Assembly: GCA_040752395.1 (NCBI GenBank)
Contig: JBFMHD010000098.1
Span: 1-9,815, forward strand
Source of the DNA: JBFMHD01 sp040752395 [NCBI: Candidatus Hydrogenedentota bacterium]
Lineage (GTDB): Bacteria; JBFMHD01
Length of the DNA stretch: 9,815 nt
Direction: 5' to 3'
Part shown: one piece after another, positions 1-7,285 of the stretch
Numbering within the stretch: the stretch's first letter is position 1
Layout: every line of letters starts with the position of its first letter
Position numbers and translations under genes: made by a program
The notes under the pieces: model-generated
The model's database searches: none
Told to the model about the DNA's origin: nothing
What the model saw: the letters and a program-made list of their open reading frames with translations, nothing else

Positions 1-45
1 TCCTTTCTGTCTCCTGTCTTCTAATTTTGAATTTTGAATTTTGAA
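1..45. repeat. 7-bp-period repeats at left edge (two short arrays)
   Basis: Positions 1-21 read as three 7-bp pyrimidine units (TCCTTTC, TGTCTCC, TGTCTTC), which on the minus strand are GAAGACA, GGAGACA, GAAAGGA, the same family seen at 7830-7857 and 9271-9298. Positions 25-45 hold three perfect copies of TTTTGAA. No coding potential is seen here. The array probably continues to the left of the window or belongs to the trailer of the previous gene. Confidence 0.7.
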
Positions 46-124
46 TCTTTTAATCTCATATTTAGCCAAAATTTTCAAGTAAAATTTAAGTTCATTTTTT
101 AATAAAAAAAAATCAAAAAAATAC

Positions 125-153
125 TTGCATTATTTTTAAAGTTTACATAATAT
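125..153 (+). promoter_or_regulatory. Predicted vegetative-type promoter for flgB operon
   Basis: A -35-like TTGCAT (125-130) and a -10-like TAATAT (148-153) are separated by 17 bases. An A-rich stretch just upstream (about 101-123) could act as an UP element. The same TTGCAW -35 with 17-base spacing recurs before fliG and before the Trm112-like gene, which strengthens the call. The -10 is imperfect. I see no sigma-54 (GG-N10-GC) or clear sigma-28 site. Confidence 0.5.
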
Positions 154-214
154 TTTGACGATAGGGAATATAGATGTAATTTTTACAGTAATATTCACAG
201 GGAGGGTCGTAGCA

Positions 215-652
215 ATGTATATTCCCACTAATCAATATTTTGCAATCGCTCAACGGTCTTTAGACGCTTGTGCCTTAAGACATAAGGTTTTAGCGAACAA
301 CATAGCAAATATAGACACCCCGAATTTCAAACGAAGTGGCGTAACTTTTGAATCACATCTTGCCATCGCTTTACAACCAAAAAAGCCAGGCAAATTAGAT
401 GCACGTAAAACTAATCCTCTGCACTTTGATTTTGAAGATAGAAAAAAAATAATCCCCATAGATGTCAAACCCTATATAGTTAGAGAAATGGAGACCGATT
501 ACCGCAATGATAATAACAATGTTGATCCTGATTTTGAAGCAACTGAACTTGCTAAAAATACTATGCAGTATACGACAATCGCGCAGATTCTAAGAAATAA
601 GTTTAGAGAAATCTCAGATGTAATTAACAGAGCAGGTGGAGGTGCTAGATAA
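215..652 (+). CDS. flgB: Flagellar basal-body rod protein FlgB
   Basis: Proximal rod subunit that joins the MS-ring/FliE to the flagellar drive shaft in the periplasm; exported by the flagellar type III system, so no signal peptide is expected and none is seen. The 145-residue product has the rod-protein N-terminal signature LANNIANIDTPNFKR (residues 26-40) and the family C-terminus with NNVDPDFEATELAKN (101-115) followed by the amphipathic helix that packs in the rod. An upstream in-frame TTG at 155 exists, but ATG at 215 is preferred: GGAGG lies 9 bases before it and the protein then begins at the usual FlgB position. The TAA stop overlaps the flgC ATG by one base, so the two are translationally coupled. 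First gene of the cluster. Confidence 0.96.
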   Translation: MYIPTNQYFAIAQRSLDACALRHKVLANNIANIDTPNFKRSGVTFESHLAIALQPKKPGKLDARKTNPLHFDFEDRKKIIPIDVKPYIVREMETDYRNDNNNVDPDFEATELAKNTMQYTTIAQILRNKFREISDVINRAGGGAR

Positions 653-1113
653 TGTCAATATATAATTCGTATCAGATAAGCGGCTCCGGGCTTACTGCTC
701 AAAGAACAAGACTCGATGTAATAGCTAATAACATCGCTAATGCTGAGACCAGCCGCGGGCTTGATGGTAAACCATATATAAGAAAAAGAGTGATATTCCA
801 GCCCATCGGTGAGGAGATACAATTCAGATGGTTCTTGCCCCCCGGTGACCCGAGATACAGACTTGGTATTAAAAATTCCGGTGAAGGCGTGAGGATTCTC
901 GGAATAGAAGATGACAGAATCACACCATTTAGAAAGATTTATGACCCAACTCACCCGGACGCGGATAAAGATGGTTATGTCTTAATGCCCAATATAAATA
1001 TAATTGAAGAGATGGTTAATATGATAGATGCCACAAGGGCTTATGAAGCCAATGCCCAGGCATTAAGAGCAGCAAAAACAATGGACCAGCGAGCACTGGA
1101 TATTGGTAGATAA
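652..1113 (+). CDS. flgC: Flagellar basal-body rod protein FlgC
   Basis: Proximal rod subunit stacking on FlgB. The 153-residue product carries the rod signature LTAQRTRLDVIANNIANAET (residues 14-33), a middle region ending in DPTHPDADKDGYVLMPN (98-114), and the typical C-terminal helix NIIEEMVNMIDATRAYEAN (116-134). Length fits the family. The start overlaps the flgB stop (TAATG), with a GGTGGAGGT Shine-Dalgarno inside the end of flgB. Downstream, instead of the close coupling to fliE common in other bacteria, a 249-base repeat-filled gap follows. Confidence 0.97.
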   Translation: MSIYNSYQISGSGLTAQRTRLDVIANNIANAETSRGLDGKPYIRKRVIFQPIGEEIQFRWFLPPGDPRYRLGIKNSGEGVRILGIEDDRITPFRKIYDPTHPDADKDGYVLMPNINIIEEMVNMIDATRAYEANAQALRAAKTMDQRALDIGR

Positions 1114-1130
1114 TATAAAGAGGCAAGATA

Positions 1131-1151
1131 TTCGGTTCACTGATAACCGAA
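1131..1151 (+). other. Short inverted repeat after flgC
   Basis: TTCGGTT (1131-1137) and AACCGAA (1145-1151) form a perfect 7-bp stem with a 7-base loop, 17 bases after the flgC stop. There is no U-run directly after it, so it is not a classical intrinsic terminator; it could stabilise the 3' end of flgBC mRNA or be an operator. Function unknown. Confidence 0.45.
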
Positions 1152-1167
1152 CTTAAGAAGCTTCACG

Positions 1168-1285
1168 TTTTTCAGAGGAGTCAACATGAGCGCGGGTTGC
1201 GCTCTACACTATTGTGTTATTGGGTTCTTGTGTTATTGGGTTCTTGGGTTATTGGGTTATTGCGTTCTACACAAAGGATGAAAAA
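1168..1285 (+). repeat. 118-bp structured repeat element, copy 1
   Basis: This matches 9665-9782 without any gap. In order it holds TTTTTC, a Shine-Dalgarno (GAGGAGTC), ATG, a 6-bp GC hairpin (GAGCGC 1188-1193, loop GGGTT, GCGCTC 1199-1204), TACACTA, seven 8-bp units (1212-1267: TTGTGTTA, TTGGGTTC, TTGTGTTA, TTGGGTTC, TTGGGTTA, TTGGGTTA, TTGCGTTC), TACAC and AAAGGATGAAAAA. The 8-mer array is flanked on both sides by a TTGCG(C/T)TCTACAC sequence. It lies between flgC and fliE. No transposase or target-site duplication is visible. Confidence 0.85.
1186..1281 (+). other. Possible 31-codon hydrophobic reading frame in repeat copy 1
   Basis: ATG at 1186 follows GAGGAG by 5 bases and reads 31 codons to TGA at 1279-1281. 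The product would start MSAGCALHY, be rich in V, L, G, C and W through residues 10-28, and end LHKG, like a single-span membrane peptide. The matching frame in copy 2 has the same length and ends. Against it being a gene: between the copies 9 of 10 changed codons alter the residue, and the 8-bp repeats contain no stop in any forward frame, so openness is not informative. It may simply be a by-product of the repeat. Confidence 0.25.
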
Positions 1286-1289
1286 TATA

Positions 1290-1331
1290 GGAGTTAGGAG
1301 TTTGTAATAATAGCTACGAACTCCGAACTCC
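1290..1331 (+). promoter_or_regulatory. Long stem-loop in the fliE leader
   Basis: GGAGTTAGGAGTTTGTA (1290-1306) can pair with TACGAACTCCGAACTCC (1315-1331) over 17 positions with one A-G mismatch and one U-G wobble, leaving an 8-base loop. The right arm is itself a 7-bp repeat (GAACTCC twice, then GAACTTC to 1338). The fliE Shine-Dalgarno begins 17 bases downstream. No U-tract follows, so an mRNA processing, stability or translation-control role is likelier than termination; this is inference. Confidence 0.55.
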
Positions 1332-1362
1332 GAACTTCAAAGTTTTTCGGAGGGGTGATTAA

Positions 1363-1692
1363 ATGGCTACAACAGGTGATGTGCTTAAAATAATAGCCGA
1401 CGATAAGACAAATACTATATTTCAGGCTACAAAAGCAAAACAGAAAAATGATACAACAAATACAGATAGTCTGATTGAATCGTTTCAGGATATATTTAAA
1501 GAAAAAATAAACGAAGTGGATAAATTGATTAAGCACGAAGAGGAGATGGAGATAAAGCTACAAGCAGGCGAGGTTCAAAATCTGCACGATGTGATGATAG
1601 CAGAACAAAAAGCTAAAATAGCGCTCGATTTAGCCATTGCTATAAGAAGTTTTCTGCTCTCGGCTTATGATAAACTTATCCAGCTAAGATAA
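1363..1692 (+). CDS. fliE: Flagellar hook-basal body complex protein FliE
   Basis: FliE is the small rod/MS-ring adaptor that anchors the rod to FliF and is among the first type III export substrates. The 109-residue product has a poorly conserved, lysine/threonine-rich N-terminus (1-35) and the conserved FliE half: FQDIFKEKINEVDKL (41-55), the hallmark AGEVQNLHDVMIAEQKAKIAL (68-88) and the C-terminal IRSFLLSAYDKLIQL (94-108). ATG at 1363 is preceded by GGAGGGG at 7 bases. It sits directly before fliF as in most flagellar operons. The repeat-rich leader separates it from flgC. Confidence 0.93.
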   Translation: MATTGDVLKIIADDKTNTIFQATKAKQKNDTTNTDSLIESFQDIFKEKINEVDKLIKHEEEMEIKLQAGEVQNLHDVMIAEQKAKIALDLAIAIRSFLLSAYDKLIQLR

Positions 1693-1718
1693 AGAAGTCT
1701 CTTTGGAGGGGAAACATT

Positions 1719-3377
1719 ATGCGTGAATTTTTATTAAAAGTTAAAGACCAGTTTTTAAAGTCCTGGCAGACTATGAAATTACCTCAAAAAATAATATTCA
1801 TATTTCTTCTCTCTGTCATAGTTATAACATTGTGTATCGCGATATACATATATTCAAAACCCCAGATGGTAACTATTTTAAAAGAGCTTGATTTAAAGGA
1901 TGTTGCTAAAGTAAGAGATTTTCTACAGAAAGAGGGTTACAAAGTTGACATAGGTGATGATAATAAAAGCATATTAGTTCTACGAGATCAGACCAAGGAC
2001 GCATTAGCAGACCTTGCTTCACAGGATTTAGTTCCCGGGGCTAATATTGTGGGGCTTGAAATATTCGATAAAATTAAGTTTGGTCAGACAGATTATGAAA
2101 GAAGAATAAACCTTATACGTGGTATCACAGGTGAACTGGAGCGTGTCTTACGAAAATTCCCGCATGTTAAAGATGCTAATGTGGAAATACCACTGGTTGA
2201 AGAAAGTATCTATACAGATAAACAACAGCGACTTACCGCAAGTGTAACGCTTTTTCTCGACCCGGCGGATTTTAAATTAAGTTCCAAACAAATCTCAGGC
2301 ATTAAAAGACTTATCTCTGCTTCAATAGCAGGTCTCAATCCAGAGGATGTAGCTGTATTTGACCAGGAATCAGTTGAGTTGATACCACGTACCGATGACG
2401 AAGAAGAAGCCATCGCAGTCTCAAAAGTACCGCTCCGGCTTCAAATACAGAACAGAGAAGCAAATAGACTGAAACGTGAGATAGAGGACCATCTCGGAAA
2501 AGCTTTATCACGTGATAAAGTAGAAGTAATGGTAAAAGTTGAGATGCTCTGGGATAAGATTTCAAAAGAAAGTGAGATCAAGGATTTACCCCAGTGGATG
2601 CAGCCAAAATTCGGCGGTCAACCAATCCAGCTGAAGGTTTCCAGTCTGGAGAAAAATGAGAAACTCAGAGGTGAAGGAGTTCGGCCTGAGGGTGAACCCG
2701 GACTTAAACCCAATGAACCAGTTTATAAATTCGTAAATGAAAAAGGCGAGGTGGTTTACGAAAGTCATGAAAAACGAGACAATTTTATGGACCCAAGTGT
2801 GTTCAAAGAAATAATGGAAAAAGCTGCGGATTTCAGAAGAATAACAGCAAGCGTTATTATAGATGGCGACTGGAAAAAAACTGTTACTAAAGATAATAAA
2901 ATCGAGAGAAAATACCTCCCACGAAGTGATGAATTCCTGAAAGATATTAAAGAGATAGTTATGGGAGCCATCGGCGCGGATGAATCAAGGGGAGATGTGG
3001 TTTATGTTAAATGTATACCATTTGATAGATCAAAACAGTTCGAAATAGAAGAATCAGAACTTAAAAAACACTTAATAATAAAACAATCCATTATCTGGGC
3101 GTTTATTATTACAGTATTTCTATTTATCACAACTATGGTATTCCGTGAACTCGGCCGAAGAAGAAGGATCCGAGAAGAAGAACTCGCAAGACTCCGAGAA
3201 CTCGAAAGACAGAAAGCTATCGCTGAGCAAGGACCACCAGAATTAACCCTTGAGGAACAGGAACGACTCGAATTAGTAAAACGGGCTGAAGCAATGGCTA
3301 AACAGAAACCTGAAATGGTTGCAAACCTTATTAGAACCTGGTTACAGGCTGATATGGAACGACCAGCGATTGAATGA
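1719..3377 (+). CDS. fliF: Flagellar MS-ring protein FliF
   Basis: FliF forms the MS-ring in the cytoplasmic membrane, the base on which the rotor and export gate assemble. The 552-residue product, the usual size, has a first membrane helix at about 24-46, the periplasmic YscJ/FliF ring-building domain after it (to about 220, with EIPLVEESIYTDKQQ and a run ending SIAGLNPEDVAVFD), a second periplasmic ring-building/beta-collar region, a second membrane helix at about 458-475, and an arginine/glutamate-rich cytosolic tail ending PEMVANLIRTWLQADMERP (530-548), the FliG-binding segment. GGAGGGG lies 7 bases before ATG. It follows fliE by 26 bases; fliG follows only after a 159-base gap with its own promoter. 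Confidence 0.97.
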   Translation: MREFLLKVKDQFLKSWQTMKLPQKIIFIFLLSVIVITLCIAIYIYSKPQMVTILKELDLKDVAKVRDFLQKEGYKVDIGDDNKSILVLRDQTKDALADLASQDLVPGANIVGLEIFDKIKFGQTDYERRINLIRGITGELERVLRKFPHVKDANVEIPLVEESIYTDKQQRLTASVTLFLDPADFKLSSKQISGIKRLISASIAGLNPEDVAVFDQESVELIPRTDDEEEAIAVSKVPLRLQIQNREANRLKREIEDHLGKALSRDKVEVMVKVEMLWDKISKESEIKDLPQWMQPKFGGQPIQLKVSSLEKNEKLRGEGVRPEGEPGLKPNEPVYKFVNEKGEVVYESHEKRDNFMDPSVFKEIMEKAADFRRITASVIIDGDWKKTVTKDNKIERKYLPRSDEFLKDIKEIVMGAIGADESRGDVVYVKCIPFDRSKQFEIEESELKKHLIIKQSIIWAFIITVFLFITTMVFRELGRRRRIREEELARLRELERQKAIAEQGPPELTLEEQERLELVKRAEAMAKQKPEMVANLIRTWLQADMERPAIE

Positions 3378-3395
3378 TAATGATAATTTTTATAT

Positions 3396-3424
3396 TTGCA
3401 ATTTTCTAAAAAATATGATATAAT
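3396..3424 (+). promoter_or_regulatory. Predicted vegetative promoter for fliG onward
   Basis: TTGCAA (3396-3401), a 17-base spacer and a perfect TATAAT (3419-3424) lie between fliF and fliG, giving a leader of about 105 bases. No terminator is evident after fliF, so fliG-motE may be read both from flgB and from here. The -10 and spacing are ideal, the -35 matches 4 of 6. Confidence 0.65.
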
Positions 3425-3446
3425 AAAGATTAAAAAGTTAAAAATT

Positions 3447-3495
3447 AGAAGTTAGGAGTCAGGAGTCAGACTTCTTGCTTCTTGCTTCTACTTGC
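3447..3495 (+). repeat. 7-bp-period repeat in the fliG leader
   Basis: Purine units GAAGTTA, GGAGTCA, GGAGTCA (3448-3468) are followed by pyrimidine-rich units GACTTC, TTGCTTC, TTGCTTC, TACTTGC (3469-3495). AGAAGTT (3447-3453) pairs with GACTTCT (3469-3475) to give a 7-bp stem with a 15-base loop. The array lies within the predicted 5' untranslated region of fliG. Confidence 0.7.
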
Positions 3496-3536
3496 TATTA
3501 TTAGAGTCACAATGTTTTTCAGGGGGGGATATTAAA

Positions 3537-4568
3537 ATGCCTGTAAGAAAAGTATCAACTGATGTATTACGCAAACTCACTGGCAAACAGAAAGCAGCTG
3601 TCTTTCTCGTCTCAATGGGTCAGGATGCCTCAAGTGAGGTTATGAAACATTTAAGAGACGAGGAGATAGAAGAGTTAACAATGGAGATAGCTAAATTAGA
3701 GCGTGTTACTCCTGAAGAAAAAGATGCTGTGCTATTAGAGTTTCAGGATATGATGCTGGGTCAGGAGTTCATTGCGCAGGGTGGCATAGATTATGCCAGA
3801 ACCATTCTTGAAAAAGCGCTTGGCAGTGAACGTGCTGTTGAAGTAATAAACAAACTTACCTCATCTTTACAGGTTCGACCCTTTGATTTTATGAAAGGTG
3901 CTGACCCGCAACATCTTCTAAACTTTATTCAGGGTGAACATCCACAGACAATAGCATTAATTTTATCTTATCTTGAACCTGATATGTCATCAAAGATACT
4001 TGCTTCGCTTGATGAGAAGATACAGGCTGATGTCACAAGAAGGATCGCAAAGATGGACAGAACCTCACCTGATGTATTACGCGAGGTTGAGCGGGTTCTT
4101 GAGAGAAAACTCTCGTCACTTGTAAGCGAAGAGTTCACCACAGCAGGCGGTGTTGATGCTATAGTTGAGATACTCAATCTCGTGGACCGCTCAACTGAAA
4201 AATCCATCATAGAAACGCTTGAAGATGAAGACCCAGAACTCGCTGAAGAAATAAAAAAGAGGATGTTCGTATTTGAAGATATAAAAATACTTGATGATAG
4301 AGCTGTACAACAGGTGTTAAGAGAAGTGGATACAAAAGACCTTGCGCTCGCTCTAAAAGGCGTCGATGAAACTGTCCAGACTAAAATTTTTAACAATATG
4401 TCTAAAAGAGCAGGAACAATGCTTAGAGAAGAGATGGAGTTTATGGGACCTGTTAGATTACGTGACGTTGAAGAGGCTCAGCAGAGAATAGTTAATGTTA
4501 TAAGAAAACTTGAAGAATCCGGCGAAATTATTATTGCACGCGGTGGTGAGGAGGAGTTGATTGTCTGA
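3537..4568 (+). CDS. fliG: Flagellar motor switch protein FliG
   Basis: FliG is the rotor subunit that binds FliF through its N-terminus, FliM through its middle, and meets the stator through its C-terminus, setting torque and rotation sense. The 343-residue product shows the N-terminal LTGKQKAAVFLVSMG (14-28), the middle-domain EHPQ motif (134-137, GEHPQTIALILSYLEP), MFVFEDI (243-249) and the charged torque helix region ALKGVDETVQTKIFNNMSKR (272-291) with MLREEMEFMGPVRLRDVEEA (295-314). An in-frame upstream start at 3492 is rejected: ATG at 3537 has a G-run Shine-Dalgarno (3522-3528) 8 bases before it and gives the normal FliG N-terminus. Its end overlaps fliH by 8 bases. Confidence 0.97.
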   Translation: MPVRKVSTDVLRKLTGKQKAAVFLVSMGQDASSEVMKHLRDEEIEELTMEIAKLERVTPEEKDAVLLEFQDMMLGQEFIAQGGIDYARTILEKALGSERAVEVINKLTSSLQVRPFDFMKGADPQHLLNFIQGEHPQTIALILSYLEPDMSSKILASLDEKIQADVTRRIAKMDRTSPDVLREVERVLERKLSSLVSEEFTTAGGVDAIVEILNLVDRSTEKSIIETLEDEDPELAEEIKKRMFVFEDIKILDDRAVQQVLREVDTKDLALALKGVDETVQTKIFNNMSKRAGTMLREEMEFMGPVRLRDVEEAQQRIVNVIRKLEESGEIIIARGGEEELIV

Positions 4569-5496
4569 AAATATTTTTAAAAATCCAAATATAAAAATTG
4601 ACGATAATGTCGTCGTCCTTAAAAGACCAAAACTGCGAACCGAAATACTCTACGAAGAAGAAGAGAAAAAAAAAGTATTAAGAGAAATTTTACTTAAAGA
4701 GTCCGAAGAAATAAAAGAAGCACAATCCCAGCTCGAAGCACTGCAGAAAGAAGCTGCTGAAATCATCGGTAGAGCTGAGAATAAAGCCGACGAAATATTG
4801 AAAAAAATTGAGGCCGATTGTAATAATAAAATCGTTGAGGCTGAAAGAAAAGAAAAAGAAATTTTAGAACTCGCTCAAAATGAAAAACAAAAAATCATAA
4901 CCGAAGCTAATAGTGAAAAACAAAGAATAATTGAGGAATTTCAAAAACAGGGATATGATTCAGGATATAAACAGGGGTTTGAAAAAATCAGTAAGGAAGC
5001 GCTCTCACTCCTCAAACAGGCTGATAAGGTACTTGAAAAAAGCCTCGCAATCAAACACTACATTATTGATACCGCTCGAGGTGACCTGCTCAATGTTATA
5101 AGATTGATATGTAACAAGATCCTACATAAAGAAATCTCTCTCTCTCCTGAAGTTATAACCCCTCGCGTGGAATATGCTCTGAAAAAATTACAAGAAAAAG
5201 AAAAGATAGTTGTCAGGATCCACCCTGATTCAATACCCGAACTCGAAGGACATAGAGAACATTTCTATAAAGAAATACGCGGACTCGACCACCTCGTTTT
5301 TAAAGAAGACCCTTCTCTTGAATTGGGTGACTGCATTTTAGAAACCGACTTTGGAAGTATAGATTCAAGGGTTGAATCCGAGGTCCTGGAAATTACAGAA
5401 AGACTTGATGAAATAGGACTTGACCTGGATTATCTGGATAATGTTGAGAAACAATTATTCCCTGAGGATAAAAATAATGGCCTGCCCACTAACTGA
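4561..5496 (+). CDS. fliH: Flagellar assembly protein FliH (export ATPase regulator)
   Basis: FliH forms the peripheral stalk-like dimer that ties the ATPase FliI to the C-ring and controls its activity. The 311-residue product starts with a short FliH-type segment VVVLKRP (17-23), then a long charged coiled coil (about 32-130, alanine/glutamate/lysine rich, resembling ATP synthase b subunit), GYDSGYKQGFE (131-141), and the C-terminal FliH/V-ATPase E-like domain with EDPSLELGDCILETDFGSID (249-268). The start is TTG at 4561, chosen because AGGAGG (4549-4554) lies 6 bases before it and no nearby ATG fits; it overlaps the fliG stop by 8 bases. Its own end overlaps fliI by 20 bases. Confidence 0.94.
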   Translation: MSENIFKNPNIKIDDNVVVLKRPKLRTEILYEEEEKKKVLREILLKESEEIKEAQSQLEALQKEAAEIIGRAENKADEILKKIEADCNNKIVEAERKEKEILELAQNEKQKIITEANSEKQRIIEEFQKQGYDSGYKQGFEKISKEALSLLKQADKVLEKSLAIKHYIIDTARGDLLNVIRLICNKILHKEISLSPEVITPRVEYALKKLQEKEKIVVRIHPDSIPELEGHREHFYKEIRGLDHLVFKEDPSLELGDCILETDFGSIDSRVESEVLEITERLDEIGLDLDYLDNVEKQLFPEDKNNGLPTN

Positions 5497-6787
5497 TACT
5501 TATCTCTCAATGATACCTGAAATAGAACATATAAGATTCACTGGCGCTGTAACTAAAATTATAGGACTGGTTATCGAGGCATCGGGACCCCGAGTGCCGG
5601 TCGGAGAAGTAGTACTTATAAAAAGAAAAAATAAAATACAAGCATTAAAAGCTGAGGTTGTGGGTTTTAAAGAAAATAGAGTGCTATTAATGCCGATAGG
5701 AGAGATGGAAGGTATCGCACCAGGTTGCGAGGTTATCGGAACAGACCATACTTTATCAATCCCTGTTGGACCTGAACTCCTCGGTAGAGTCTTAAATGGT
5801 ATCGGCGACCCGATGGATGGTAAAGGCGCTCTACCCTGTAAAGAAAGATATTCTATATATAGAAACCCACCTCATCCTTTGAAACGACGCAGGGTTAAAG
5901 AGATTTTATCACTCGGGGTACGAGCTATAGACGGTTTATTTACAGTCGGTCGTGGCCAGAGAATGGGGATATTTTCCGGCAGCGGTGTGGGTAAAAGTAC
6001 GCTACTTGGTATGATAGCAAGATTTACAGAGGCTGATATAAATGTTATTGGACTCATTGGTGAGCGTGGCCGTGAGGTAAGAGATTTCCTTGAAAAAGAT
6101 TTACAGGAGGACGGTTTAAAAAAATCTGTGGTCGTTGTTGCAACGAGTGACTCACCACCACTCTGCAGACTGAGGGGTGCGTTCGTTGCTACTGCCATCG
6201 CTGAGTATTTCAGAGATATAGGTAAGAACGTTCTACTACTATTTGATTCAGTGACAAGATTTGCAAGAGCTCAAAGAGAGGTCGGCCTGGCTATCGGAGA
6301 ACCGCCTGCTCAAAGGGGTTTCACACCATCAGTATTTGAGATCCTGCCACGACTCCTTGAAAGATCAGGTAATAGCGATAGAGGTTCTATAACAGGTATC
6401 TATACTGTGCTCGTCGACGGCGACGATTTTACCGAACCTATATGTGATAATGTAAGGGGTATCCTTGATGGACATGTTATACTTGTAAGAAAACTCGCTG
6501 AACGCGGTCAATATCCTGCAATAGATGTTCTTGGCTCTATAAGCAGAATTATGGTTGAGATAGTTGATGAATACCAGTTCAATAAAGCTTTGAAACTAAA
6601 AGAACTGGTATCTGTGTATCAGGATGCAGAAGACCTGATTAATATCGGCGCTTATGTAAAGGGGTCTAACACCCTGATAGACGAATCAATTAACAAAAGA
6701 AACGATATTATAAATTATCTGAAACAGGGTATCTACGAAAAAGAGGATTATATCGGCTCAAAAGAAAAACTCTTAAAATTATTTTAG
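5477..6787 (+). CDS. fliI: Flagellum-specific ATPase FliI
   Basis: FliI is the F1-beta-like hexameric ATPase of the flagellar type III export apparatus; it unloads substrates from chaperones at the export gate. The 436-residue product has the N-terminal beta-barrel (about 20-95), Walker A GSGVGKST (168-175), the catalytic-loop segment GLIGERGREV (192-201), Walker B VLLLFDS (252-258) and the signature GEPPAQRGFTPSVF (274-287). All key residues are present, including K173 and D257. An ATG 57 bases upstream in frame lies inside fliH; ATG at 5477 is preferred for its GAGGA at 8 bases and normal N-terminus. It overlaps fliH by 20 bases and precedes fliJ. Confidence 0.98.
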   Translation: MACPLTDTYLSMIPEIEHIRFTGAVTKIIGLVIEASGPRVPVGEVVLIKRKNKIQALKAEVVGFKENRVLLMPIGEMEGIAPGCEVIGTDHTLSIPVGPELLGRVLNGIGDPMDGKGALPCKERYSIYRNPPHPLKRRRVKEILSLGVRAIDGLFTVGRGQRMGIFSGSGVGKSTLLGMIARFTEADINVIGLIGERGREVRDFLEKDLQEDGLKKSVVVVATSDSPPLCRLRGAFVATAIAEYFRDIGKNVLLLFDSVTRFARAQREVGLAIGEPPAQRGFTPSVFEILPRLLERSGNSDRGSITGIYTVLVDGDDFTEPICDNVRGILDGHVILVRKLAERGQYPAIDVLGSISRIMVEIVDEYQFNKALKLKELVSVYQDAEDLINIGAYVKGSNTLIDESINKRNDIINYLKQGIYEKEDYIGSKEKLLKLF

Positions 6788-6829
6788 TTTCTGCGAGGTA
6801 TCCCCTCAGTCTTCAGTTGCGAAGGTCTT

Positions 6830-7285
6830 ATGGTCTTTAAGTTCAGGTTTGAGAGAATCCTTGGGTTACGTAAACATAAAGAAAAAGAAAAGATGGAGGA
6901 ATTAGCTAAAGAACAAAAAAAACTTTTTTTATTGTATAATGAATTAAAAAGAAATTTAGAAGAATCTGAAACAAAACTTAAAGAACTCAGAGAAAAAGAA
7001 AAAGGTATGGTAATAATAGAAGAACTCATAAGATACAGGGCTTATTTAACTAAACTTTATAAAGAAGAGGCTGCTTTGAGAAAAAAAATAAAAAAACAGG
7101 AAGAAGTAGTTGAAGAAAAAAGATTAGAATTAGTTGAAGCATCAAAAGAAAGAAGGATGATGGAAAGATTGAAAGAAAATCAAGAGAAAGAATACTGGAT
7201 TGAGTTCTGGAAACAGGATGAGAAAGTAAACGATGACCTGACCACAGCACGAACCATCGCAATGTCTGGAGAAAAAAATGGATAA
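6830..7285 (+). CDS. fliJ: Flagellar export protein FliJ
   Basis: FliJ is the coiled-coil stalk of the export ATPase, like the gamma subunit of F1, inserting in the FliI ring and contacting FlhA. The 151-residue product has the family N-terminus FKFRFERILGLRKHKEKEKM (residues 3-22) and is almost wholly charged helix with lysine/glutamate heptads to about residue 120; length matches FliJ. Sequence conservation in this family is low, so position after fliI is strong support. The start at 6830 has a weak GAAGG site 4 bases upstream; no alternative in-frame start is near. A 42-base gap separates it from fliI. Its end overlaps the next gene by 8 bases. Confidence 0.9.
   Translation: MVFKFRFERILGLRKHKEKEKMEELAKEQKKLFLLYNELKRNLEESETKLKELREKEKGMVIIEELIRYRAYLTKLYKEEAALRKKIKKQEEVVEEKRLELVEASKERRMMERLKENQEKEYWIEFWKQDEKVNDDLTTARTIAMSGEKNG

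Noticed and set aside
155-214. Upstream TTG start extending FlgB by 20 residues
   Set aside because: No Shine-Dalgarno precedes it, it begins just after the predicted -10 box, and the extra residues do not resemble a FlgB N-terminus; ATG at 215 has GGAGG at 9 bases.
1131-1151. Intrinsic terminator after flgC
   Set aside because: The 7-bp stem has no following U-run; listed only as an inverted repeat.
1212-1267. CRISPR-like or telomeric array
   Set aside because: The 8-bp units are directly adjacent with no spacers, so it is not CRISPR; the element sits internally between operon genes, so a chromosome-end role is not supported.
3968-4396. 142-codon minus-strand frame inside fliG
   Set aside because: Serine-rich antisense shadow of a well-conserved gene, with no ribosome binding site or family resemblance.
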